A stretch of DNA of 64,000 bases from Daphnia pulex. Its lineage: Eukaryota; Arthropoda; Branchiopoda; Diplostraca; Daphniidae. Positions 38,126-48,710 of the stretch are shown in pieces (position 1 is the stretch's first letter; every line of letters begins with the position of its first letter). The notes under the pieces were generated by a model that worked only from the letters and a program-made list of their open reading frames with translations, made no database searches and was not told the DNA's origin. The translations under genes and the position numbers were made by a program. The stretch covers positions 7,849,482 to 7,913,481 of the forward strand of contig NC_060028.1 in assembly GCF_021134715.1 (NCBI RefSeq). The letters run 5' to 3'.

Positions 38126-38720
38126 TACCTAAATGGCTAAATCAAGAAACAAAATGTAAACAAAATTTAAATTCAGTGACATGACAATGAAGTTACACAG
38201 GTAACACCAATCAGCTTTCCTAAGAAATCCAGAAGATGGAATGAGTCAAGTTCGATGACAAAGCGAATGATCCGCGTTGAACGTGTGGTCATTACCTTAT
38301 TATGGAGGGATAACCAGATGCCCCACATTTGGTCTTATAGGCAACATCTAAATAAGAAACCAAACAATCGTTAAAATTTCTATTAGTATGACAACTTCTC
38401 AAAATTCAATGTAAACACAACCTACAATGATGATCGGCATGATCACAATATGTAACCTCTTTTTTTGTTGTTGACAAATAGGGAGATTCAAGGGTAGCAG
38501 CCAACGGGTTAGCAAACAAGGAATCTTGTTGTAAGTCCTTTTTTTGGAAGGACATAACTTAAAGTCAGTCATGCCAATTTAGAAACCTGTAAATAAAACA
38601 AAAAATCATATTAGACTGCAATTAATAAAGTTCAGTAACATGACAAGTGAACTTTTATACACATGAAATCACCAATCAGTTATCCAAGATTCTCTATAAG
38701 ATGGAATGAGATTGTTCCAT
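37766..38720. repeat. Diverged local duplication
   Basis: Two related pairs lie in the same orientation. CAAGGGTAGCAGCCA followed by GGTTAGCAAACAAGG is found at 37768 and again near 38490. CACCAATCAG plus AAGATGGAATGAG is found near 38205-38245 and 38672-38712. The copies differ by many substitutions and gaps, so the event is old, in contrast to the near-identical blocks at the left of the window. Confidence 0.6.
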
Positions 38721-39948
38721 GCTGGGGTCGGTGATCTAGCAAGTTCAATAGAAACAGCCGATAATTTAGATGAATCCTAATAAAACACGAGAAGGATATA
38801 TTTTTCTTCAATACTGTAATAAAGCTAGTGTTATTTGTTACCTGTATAATTTCGATGACACATTCAGTAGAATACAATGAGTTTGAACAAAATAGCTGAC
38901 GCTGACGGTATCGACTTTCACGTTTCCTCAGACTGTAAGTTGATGAGAAACGTTAAGGTTATCCAACATATACACGGAATAGAGCACATCACCGACAAGT
39001 TACACACGAAACCACTTGAATTTACCTATGAATTCATTGGTAATTTTCGAAGAAAAGATAGCTTAACTTTTGACAGCAAACCACCATAAAGCCCATAACT
39101 AAAACAATCAACACGCCATCTATTTGACACGTCTCAAAACTCAGTATTTGCAGGTGGTCTTAAGATACTCAAAAAACTTGAAAAGTCCTTATTTGTTTGC
39201 TAAAACCTAGCATTCAATCCTTGACGAACTGTACAGAGAACAAAGCTCACATGCTAGTTTCATATAAATTTTCCGGAAGTATACCGGAAGAAAGCGATAG
39301 CGCCTTAACCATTCATTCAATCGACTAAGTACTGCTTGTTAAAAAAAAAACTTTCTGCGCCAAACAATAACGCAATTGGGTTTCCACAAAAACAATGTGT
39401 AACTAGTTAACATCGTTTGTGTACTGCTTTACTAGAGCATAAAGTGACACTCTTTGAGTACGTTTCTATATGGGTGCTGTTTGACACAGAATAACGATGG
39501 AACGATGAGGAATAATATGTCATCAGCTACCTGCGTTAGCAAGGGCGGATCATCTAAAACAAAACTCATCTAGAAAATGTAACTTTAAAAAATTGCCAGC
39601 TCACGTACTTACTTATTCTCGACCGTTATATTGAATAGTTTTCTTTTTTAAAAAGAAGAAACTAGCGAAAAAACGATTTCAATACATGTATAACAAAATA
39701 TTCACTTATTATTAAGCGAGGGATCGTATCAAGGGAAAAATTATCATCGTGTTCGACGCGTTCAATTCAATACAGACAGTAATTAAAAAAAAAAACATTA
39801 TTACATTTTATCGTTTAGCGTAAAAAACCCGAATACCTGATTAAGGGAAAAGTGGTATAGAAAAAGGGTATATACTTAAGTGTAACAGAAATCATTAAGG
39901 GACTCGTCGAAATCGACTTCCAAATTGTGCAAATTAATTCGGTTGACT
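38721..39948. other. No supported gene
   Basis: AT-rich intergenic DNA. An open frame at 38877-39089 (plus) has no supporting features. The part next to 39949 should hold the 3'UTR of the mitochondrial carrier gene. Confidence 0.4.
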
Positions 39949-41947
39949 TCACACGTGTCTGTTGAGCATCGTTGGTTGGTTGTAGGCTACCAAGACAAGA
40001 CGTTTAAACTGTTCGTAAGTGATCCACATGCAAATGTTCCATGACACTAGACGAGAGAACGAAGGCACGAAACCTTTGTAGAAAGCTATTGGGCCCTCTT
40101 TCATCATCATTCGAACGGCACAGTCGACAGCGCCTCGGTACTGGCCTACAGGGGCGTTCATGAAACGCGTCTTGACCACATCGACGGGTGAAGCGACCAC
40201 TGTGGTGCAGAATCCGGCTGCCACCGCAGCAGAGAAATGGCACGGAACGCCATCCTTAAGCAGGCCAGAACTAAGAATGTATTCTTTAAAGAGATCGTAG
40301 CAAACTATCTCTGCTACGTTGACGATAGCATTCCGACTAACGTTAGGCAACGTTCCTGTAAAAAAAAAGACACATTTGGTTAAAACCTACATTAAAAGAG
40401 ACTCATTATTAATATTTTACCTTTCCATAACCCGGCGACACCTTCTTTCCGAGCAATGGTAGAGTAAGCATTCATGGTACCAGAATAACGCTTAATTCCA
40501 GTAGTTGAACGTGCTTCCGCTTGCATTCGCACTTTAACAACGTCCGTTGGCTGGGCAAGAAGAACAGCCAGACCCCCAGTAGTAATTCCGGCGAATATTC
40601 TCACGGATATACTGGCGTTTGTGTTCTTGTTATTGGTGTTTCGTTTTCCTCCTATTGTAAAATTAAATAGTTAAAGTTCTTGAATGGATGTATCACAACC
40701 ACTTTTAAGCTGTATACCATTGAGTGTCTGTTGGTACAACGACTTGATGGAATCGTAGAGCCCAATGCGGATGGAGGCGAAACACATCTGGCGCTGAAGT
40801 CCCGCTGCCAGTCCATTATAAAGAGCCCTTAATAATTAAGGGTAAACAGTTAATGCCTTGTGATTTCAAAAGGCTATACCGTCACCCTCGAATTACTTTG
40901 GCCCTTCTTGTCGGGCAATTGTTGAAACTGTGCCAATCATGCCCTTATATTGGGACGGTGGCGCTGCATGTTCTACCACCATGGATGCACCATTTCCTCC
41001 AGCACCCAAAGCTGAGGCCGCTGTTGTTATGTAATATCGTACTGGTGCAGCCACTCCTGCTTCTCCTTGAATCTATACCAAAAAAAGAAAGAAAAGAAAA
41101 GTATTTATTAAGATAATTGTATGGGATATTTTAAATTAGAGTCATTAGGGTCAATGACATATTTGACAGTAAGTAGGTCGTGAAAGTATTTTTTTCTTTC
41201 CGTATTAAGAAAACTGAATAAATAAAATCTTATGCCCAGCGGAGTAAGCGGGTTCGATATCCAAATTTGAATCGAATGTTGAACCTTGTTTTTCTAAACA
41301 GGACAAAGGAAAGCCATCTAAGAAAAAAAAACGGACGGCCAGGCGGCTCAATCTGGTTTCAACCGCTGCATATATGTAGTCAGTCGCGTCACACAAACGG
41401 GTATAAGCAAGGAGACGTTGTCCTATAGGGACAAAATACCCCTACAACCCTCAAGGCATGGGCTATTCAAAGCGAGTGAAAGGGCAATTTATCTTAAGAA
41501 AGATCCTATCACCAAGCGGAGACTGGAACCAAGAAACTTAATGTGGCTCTGCCTGAGGAATAAAAGAAGAAAAAAAAAATGTTTCCCAAGGTTTCGAAAC
41601 CAGTCGCTTTCACACAGGAGAAAAACAAAATTGTTGCCAACAACAAGTTGTTTTGTTTCCACATAGCAGTAAACAAAATTGCGCAACATCGAAATGCGCG
41701 CTATCTCGGAGTAAACAAAGTCGTTAGAACGTTCCGGGGCAACAACAATGCAAATTTTAGTCCTTGAGTCGAACATGTGTTTTAATTTTACCTGCAACCG
41801 GACTTTGGCTGTGTCCAGAGGGTATGTGAAAAGATCCGCAACGCAAGCGGCAGATCCGGCAGTGAGGAGCTTAACAGGAAGCGACGGCTCACGCAATTCA
41901 ATCGATCCGCCCGTCATTTTGGGGGCTGAGGCCGTGATGGGCGCCAT
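39949..41947 (-). CDS. Mitochondrial uncoupling protein (UCP2-like, SLC25 family)
   Basis: Five coding exons, 359 residues: 41792-41947, 40897-41072, 40718-40827, 40421-40651, 39949-40355; all junctions keep frame. A 5'UTR intron is likely (acceptor GTCAATAG before 41964, donor CAG|GTAATT near 42033). The three mitochondrial-carrier signatures are present: [20 protein letters not shown] and [13 protein letters not shown]-type blocks [40 protein letters not shown] and [20 protein letters not shown] place it with UCP1-3 rather than UCP4/5. It sits in the inner mitochondrial membrane and would dissipate the proton gradient or carry C4 metabolites. The protein is longer than vertebrate UCP2 (~309) because of an N-terminal extension and an extra Ala/Gly-rich stretch in the first matrix loop (about residues 57-90). 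Confidence 0.92.
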
Positions 41948-42033
41948 TTGATTTGATGTGTAATCTATTGACAAAAACAAAATATTAATCAAAGGTCACG
42001 CGGAAAATAATTTAAAAATCAATAAAATTACCT

Positions 42034-43430
42034 GATGTTATCAGAAAAATGTGGAGAATTAACAATGGATAAAATCCGGCTAGTAAAGGCGGAAAGATTT
42101 GAAGTATTTCGTCTAATGAATTTCTTCTACTTTTTCCCGAAAGTCATCAAAGAGACGATGTAGAGCCTGGCGAAGACAGCCGGGAGTGAACAACCGCCAG
42201 TAGAGCGCGACAGCGGAATCGTTTTGTTCAACGACCATAATACACTTATCTGAAAATGGAGAAGAAAAATGATTCTTGGTATAATCGACGTATGAGCTTA
42301 TTATGGCATTTGCAAATCATTTCATTGGCCTTCGTCACAAACAAACAAGGGCGTGTTCGACCTTTATGGAGGACAACCGCAATAACATATTCCCAAGGCT
42401 CAAATAATTATTTAGATTTCGTACTTTGGCCATGGAACAAAAGTTCGGCAACTCGAGTAGTTGGGTTCATATAATACTGGAGATGGTTCAAATGTTCTTG
42501 ACCTTTACAGAGTTTAACCAAATAGCAGATGAGGGAGAAAAAAGCTAGAAAAACCATAAAAATAGGTTTCCCAGAAACTGACACAGAAGACGTCCTTCTC
42601 TTTGTCCCCTCGCCCCTCTCCTCTTATAGGAGCCGAACCAGTTTCAACTGGAAAAACCCACGTGGGTACGCTTACAGGAAGGGAAAATCAATAGACAGTC
42701 AAAACACTCAACAACTCAACAAAGGTATTTTACAGATCAGTTTCTACGATCGAAACCTCCACAATAAAAATTTGTTTTAAAAATTAATGTCCTTATTCAA
42801 TACCTGAGAAATGCCAATCTTGGTACCCGAACTCGTGCGCACCAAATTCGACAGGAAAAACAGGTATTTGGACAAAGATTGGGCAGATGCAAGCAAGTCA
42901 GACGAACAGCTTAAATGTTAAATAGATAAGTACAAAAATTTTAGAGCAAATGAATGAGTGTAGAAATTTCGGAGCGAGGAAAGCGCGTTACCTTCGTCAA
43001 GGATGGGGATTCCCGAATATTACGGCAAGAGTGAGTCCCGTCTGGGTTTATATGCAGCCACAATCGCCGATTGCTGTGGATCCGGCAAAGTCCACATAGA
43101 ATGGGTGGAAGGAGGGTGTGTCGCGAGACGCCGCTTTCTGATTGGTTGTTCTCCCTTTTCCATTTCGGTTGCTGTGGGGTTTTGTTCAGAAATCTGCCGC
43201 TACGCCAGGGAACTCAAGGAAAACTACCCAAGCGCGTTTCGTCCATTAATATAAAAAAGGAAGAAACAAATGAAGCAAATTTTAGTTATTTTACTTTCCC
43301 TCTCATTAGACATTCAGTTCTTATACATTACCTGGAAGTAGGGCGTGTGTAATGCGTTGCGTATATCCAGTTGTCCAAAACTATTTCAACAAAATGTTGT
43401 TGATTTTTCTTCAAAAAAGGAATGTATGGG
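42034..43430. other. UCP upstream region, no other gene
   Basis: Contains the likely 5'UTR exon of the UCP-like gene near 42034 and above, and its promoter. Open frames at 42256-42780 and 43003-43352 (plus) lack any recognisable domain or splice context. Confidence 0.4.
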
Positions 43431-43684
43431 ATGTTTGTGAGGGCTGCAACTCAACACAGACAAGGTGTAGTACGCTGGGTGCATTGAGGCCGGGTAAATC
43501 TCCAGAAAGTCTAGCTCCGGCAGCTTGAACCGGCTGGAACTGGATTTCCCCTACTGACCTGATTCTAGGTAGTCTCACGCGACAGGCGATTCCTGGCAAA
43601 ATGTTTCTTTTGTGACGCGCAAAATTGGGATCATCATTTGCACGCCACTTTGCGATGTACCAGTTGCTATGGTAACCTAAATGT
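43411..43684 (-). CDS. Unassigned open frame, possible single exon
   Basis: On the minus strand the frame is open from an acceptor-like CTACATTTAG near 43677 to a stop at 43411, reading GYHSNWYIAKWRANDDPN and later SVGEIQFQPVQAAGARLSGD. It has no initiator Met at the start and no clear upstream exon. The residue mix looks protein-like, but I recognise no family. It overlaps the X-box-like motif at 43663-43676, so one of the two readings may be chance. Confidence 0.25.
43663..43676 (+). promoter_or_regulatory. X-box-like motif (RFX site)
   Basis: GTTGCTATGGTAAC fits the RFX X-box (RYYNYY, 1-3 spacer bases, RRNRAC) on both strands as a near-perfect inverted repeat. It stands 72 bp before an ATG at 43735 on the plus strand. 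RFX factors drive ciliary genes through such motifs in animals. The overlap with a minus-strand open frame weakens the case. Confidence 0.45.
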
Positions 43685-43734
43685 AGCGCAAGGAGGATTC
43701 AAGGACTATGCAACAACGCTTACATTATTTAAGA

Positions 43735-43997
43735 ATGCCAACTGCTACTTGGGCCGATGATAAAATGTGTGTATCATGTTTCAATCCATCACGAAGAACT
43801 CTGCAAGGTTATTTTTTTGGCTTGTCAAACATAAGGAACGAATACTAGGAATTTTAAGACAAGGAATCGGATTGAGAGCCTTTTTTGATTCAAGGCCAAT
43901 ATCTTCCAACAAAAATAAACCTGAGATTAAAACTGTTAAATCTACTACTACCACCAAAAACAAGGCGAACATTGCGAAACCGGACAAGGAAAAATAA
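43735..43997 (+). CDS. Small hypothetical protein downstream of the X-box-like motif
   Basis: Two readings are possible. From the ATG at 43735 the frame runs MPTATWADDKMCVSCFNPS and on to a stop. If a 41-bp intron (43808-43848, GTTATT..CTAG) is removed it continues in phase into ILRQGIGLRAFFDSRPISS and a Lys/Thr-rich tail ending at 43997. Alternatively the ATG at 43767 gives an unspliced 76-residue ORF with the same tail. The tail is followed by an A-rich region. A 41-bp intron would be unusually short. No family recognised; small, basic C-terminus. Confidence 0.35.
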
Positions 43998-44278
43998 AAA
44001 AGACTGCACGCGTTCAACTGCAGTGTAGAAATAAGTTCGTGCTGTGAAATTGAAAATTCGAGCTTACAATTTCAAATGATATTCTTTTCTTTAGAAAAAA
44101 AAAAATAGGACTAGATGTAAAATTCCCAAATCTAAACTGCAAAATATAAAGTAAACTATTACGGGAGGAATTTAATTATGTGCGCATCAAATCTAATCAA
44201 TGGAGGAAGCGTGTGGTGGGGAGGGGGATGGGGGATCGTGGGGCTATCACTGCCAAACGGATCTGATATAATGGGCAA

Positions 44279-47200
44279 TCACGGTGGAACACCATGGCCG
44301 CCTAGCGGAAGCTCGACAAAGTCAATAGCTCCACAGCAGATTCGTGCCCGGTAACGGGCCAAAGTTTTGCGCGTTATCATTCCAGCAACCTTTTGATCAA
44401 ACAAAAAATAAAACATCGAACGATAATGGTTGTTCAAAGCGATTGGCTAGACATATGATGTTCTCACCTCGTTGTTATCATCTGTGACGATCAAATGCCG
44501 AAGGCCAAGGGCTCGAAAGAGCTGGAATGTACGGTGCAATGATGCGTGCTGTATCAAAAATGAAGTATAGCTTAGTGCTCTATGATCTTGTTGTTTTACC
44601 AAGCCTAAGTTGTAAATGAATCACCTTGGGAACTGTGTACGGCGTTGGATTCATATAAGGACGTAAATCTAAATACGAAGCTCGTTCCTCCTCAGTGAAA
44701 TGTATGTCCTGATTTTGGGGGGTCAAATCAATGAGTCATTAAATTTCCGGAGGGATCATTTAAAATGGAATTACCTCAAATGCAGGGTAGCGGGGATAAT
44801 ACATGCGGAATGTCTCTAGAGGAATAGGTGGGCGAGTACTGCCTGTTGGCGAAGAGCAGAATGGTTTTTCCTTAAGAAGGATTTTCAGTTGACTGCGTAG
44901 GATCAGTCCACGCAAAACTCCGAAGCTGGTCTGTTTGGCTTGCGAACCAGAAAAGCGATCTTCGAATATCACGGGAAAGCCTTGGTGGCGAGTGTCTTCA
45001 AGAACGCTGATGACAGTAGACACACGCTCGACTTCTTTGAGAACCACGACAGGCTTGCTCATTATGTACTGGGCTTGTGTTCCATGGCACATTGGGGGCG
45101 CCGACCACGGCAACATAGGCAAACCAGCTAGCTGAACATTCATATCGTAAATCCCCTTAAAAAATGAAACCAAAAATTCAGTTTAAGGAATATAGTTGCA
45201 AGGGGATTCATATAGTTTTTCTTACCGCATTGAAAAAATCTCCTACGAATTTAGCAGTGAGCAAAGTCAGCATAAGACCTAATCCTAGCGAAAGGTTTCC
45301 TGTGGTTTCGATAAGGATCACTGCCAACGAAAGTGTTACTCGAGCTATTCCGCCCAACTGAGAAGCTGCGCCGATCAAAGCATATTTGCCAGGATCAGCC
45401 CACGCCTAGATAGAAAGAAATTCGATACGGTAACTTGAGGCAAATAATTTAGTCGGAAATTCTTACGGCTCCTTGAGTGATTCGATAGAGACCGAGACCG
45501 ACCAATCGGCCCCAAGCTGCACCAGAGAGAAGAGCCGGAATAAAGATTCCGCTTGAAATGCTTAGACCATAGGTCCAACACGCAAGAAAAAAATAGGTGA
45601 TAAAAAATAATCCTACTGACAGTGGATTGTGAGTGCCTACGCAAAATAAACGGTTAAATACATTTTTTTTAAAGCGATACAATACTGAATAGACCTGGCT
45701 GGTCATGAAACAGTGCTCGTACACTTGCTTCTGGTGTTTGTAGCCACATGGCAGCTACTGCATTAAACTGGCCGTCTTCGCAAAACATCTGAAGAAACAA
45801 TTGTTAGAGATAAGCCTCAAAATCATCCGTTATTAAAAAGAAATCCAAAAGATAACCTGAATTGGGAATTCAACCGCATCTTTTGCACCAAGAGGTTTGC
45901 AATCATCGACATAATAAATCATAATAAATCCAACGCTAACTGTAACTGAACAAACAACAATGACTTCCAAGACTTTGGCCCAGCGGCTCAAAATAAATCT
46001 AGTTGAAGAAACAACAAAGATTAAAAAGAAGATGTCGGTGATTTATATTATTATTTTTCTTACCGCCGTCGAAAAACACTAATATGGTAATTCATCTGAT
46101 TAAATAGAGCTCCAGCAAGCCCTCCGATAATGCCCATAGCAATAAAAATAGGGAGCTCCAACAAGGCAAATGGAATGTCTGGGAATTTTCCGAAATTAAG
46201 CAACCCATCGTATGCCAATATTCCTACATTTTTATAACATGAATAAATTATTGTCAACAAAAACTTATAGCAAAATTACATACCTAATTGGCCGTGATAT
46301 GTGCTGAGGACAACATTCAACGTGAATGCCGACACCATTGAGCAAAAGAATATTCTCCATGTAATATTTTGGTTCCAAAAACTTGAACCTTCTTCCAAGC
46401 TGAACAACACCCCACCTAAAATAATATAAAATGTGTTGATGGGTTTGCGATTTAAGGTAATAATAGAAACTACCGATTGGAGCCCCGAAAGCGGCAGCAA
46501 CGCCAGCTGCAGCACCTCCGGTTACGAAATCACGCTTCTCTTGGTCGCAGCGAAACGCTTTTAAAATACCAAAATCGAAGCCTAAAGAAGTACTTTTGCC
46601 TTGCGATAATCCGGCAGCGACTGCTGCTCCTGAATGAACCATAGGACCTTCCTAGAAAGAAAATACAAATTTGAATAACTTATTGTCATTTTTTAAATAA
46701 AAAAAAAATAATACCTTTCCTACAGCAAGGCCACCCAACACTGAGCATGTTACACCGGCTGCTTTGACGAATAGAGTTTTCAGTCGGTGTAAACGGTGCA
46801 CATTAATACCATTTAGGTAACATTTAACTAAAGGAATGCCACTTCCAGCAGCAACAGGTTCACCGTATGTGACCAAGACTGAAGCAAGAATTGCAAAACC
46901 ACAACTAATACCCAACCATTGTAGGTATGGAATGTATAAACAATTTTCTTTGACACATTTTTCAATATCTGGTAAAAATAAAAAAATATTATTAGAACTG
47001 GTAAGGACAGTTACATAACTTTTTTGCTCCCACCATCTTACATTTCTTTAAAAACCCATATTTAATTTTGGTCATTTCAACGACACATATGTCAATTGTG
47101 CATGCAATAAGAGCTGTGCATACTCCAATAAAAAACACAACAACCCATCTGGTTGCATTCTGCTTCGTTATGGAACCTGGGCTTTTCTTTGATTCCTCTT

Positions 47201-47625
47201 CTTTGAATATTTTATTTTCACACAATTCATAATCTAAACTCTGTGAAGTAAATAATATTTACAAATATATGTATATAACTTAAACAATAATGCAAGTACT
47301 TCAAATTCAGATGAGAGTGTGGAAAGCATTCCTTGGGGGAGTCTTCTGAAAACAACAGCTTGCTTTCCTGGCATTTCTGGATCACGATTGTTTTCTGGTA
47401 GAGGAACAGCCTATAAGAATTTATTGAATAAATGAGTAACTATCAGGAAAGAACTTTGCAACAACGTACTCCATTGATGCTTCCATAACTAATATGCCGA
47501 TCTCTCACTCTAGGCTGGAACTGCGATGGATCAAAACTTACGCCATTCTCAGCATTAGTCAAGGACAATCCTTGATTAGGTTTCAAGTGCTGGTCATTTA
47601 ATAAGGTTTGAGTTTCAGTGTCCAT
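44279..47625 (-). CDS. CLCN7: H+/Cl- exchange transporter ClC-7 type
   Basis: Fifteen exons, 810 residues (human ClC-7 has 805): 47470-47625, 47300-47410, 47042-47240, 46715-46968, 46474-46651, 46284-46415, 46064-46223, 45857-45998, 45695-45788, 45467-45636, 45226-45405, 44775-45155, 44625-44708, 44468-44548, 44279-44389. Frame is kept throughout; exon 8 uses a weaker GTTATC donor. Selectivity-filter motifs appear in order: [24 protein letters not shown] (carrying the gating glutamate, split across exons 4 and 5) and [36 protein letters not shown] is diagnostic of ClC-6/7. The C-terminus carries two CBS-type segments ([20 protein letters not shown] and the last two exons). ClC-7 works in lysosomes as a 2Cl-/H+ antiporter with the OSTM1 subunit. 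Start chosen as the only upstream ATG giving a usual ClC-7 length. Confidence 0.95.
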
Positions 47626-48468
47626 TTCGTAGCACGTACACGTGCATCAGACACCCACTTTTCTCCAAACCAGACAACAGCAACAGGCATAAAATGTCAG
47701 CTGCCAGACAGCCAGAATCGAATAAAAGGTTTACGATCAAATGAAAATGGTATTGTTTTTTTATTTAGGGCTGCCCCAATAACGAAAAATTTGTTGACTG
47801 GTCGTGTCGCATGTGAGAAATTTATCTAGGATTCTTGGGCTCTTGCCCTTGACTAAATAGAATTCTAAAGCCTTTATAGATTTTAAATTTGTTATCTTGT
47901 CGGTTGTTTTTCAAAAAAAAGGAAACTTGAGTTTGGGCCATGGGGGAGGGGGGGGAGGAGGAGGGATTCATTACATAACACATGACCAAGACAATAACAG
48001 TTTAAAAATGAAAACGTTTTAGGATGAAATAGCTAGAAATAATGTAGGCCGCTCAGCGCTAGATAACAGTTCAGGGTCGACTAAATTCCAACCTTTTAAG
48101 AAGGACTTCGTATAACTGAGTAACAGGAAGGATTGAATGAATAATAAGGAAATGCGCTCTTATGTTTCCAGCAAGAGCGTTTACGTAGGCCTATTTTCAA
48201 AACATTTTTTAACTTGTTAGACCTTCATTGAGATAAAAATCCGTGAAGAAATTGTGGTAATAAAAATCAAAGTGTATATTTTTGAGGATATGAAATAGGA
48301 GAAATACTGTAAACAAGTGGAATAAGAAATCAAACAAAGAAACAAAATTTTCCCTAACTTTTCGTCGATTTCTTTGCGCTTCACAGAAATAAGATATCTT
48401 ACACAATTGTATACCTAATGTGCATGAAGGCAAATTTTTTGTACCAATTAATTGATAAAGCGGTTAGA
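47626..48468. other. Promoter side of the ClC-7 gene, no gene seen
   Basis: Holds the 5' region of the ClC-7 gene and, at its left-to-right far end, the 3' side of the SLC22-like gene. A purine run lies at 47940-47970 (G-rich). No other feature supported. Confidence 0.4.
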
Positions 48469-48474
48469 TTTATT
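48469..48474 (-). terminator. Possible poly(A) signal of SLC22-like gene A
   Basis: AATAAA on the minus strand, about 240 bp past the stop codon at 48711. Confidence 0.35.
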
Positions 48475-48710
48475 TACTTTTTACATGTCGACAAAGGTTA
48501 AATACATGTCGAGTAAACATAGAATCCATAAGTTGGTTGTTGGAAAGGCTATGAACTGACGGATGGCGGGGTAGCAGAATTATCAGTAGCGTCCGTCGAA
48601 GCTGATTTCTTGAAACGGCGGAAATATGATATAATATCAATTCTTGTGCTAGAATATCAATTGAATTCATTTAGAGCTTTAATCGTGCACAGAACTGAAT
48701 TTTTTAATAG

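Noticed and set aside
43003-43352. Plus-strand open frames near 43 kb
   Set aside because: Overlapping frames of similar length, no start context or homology.
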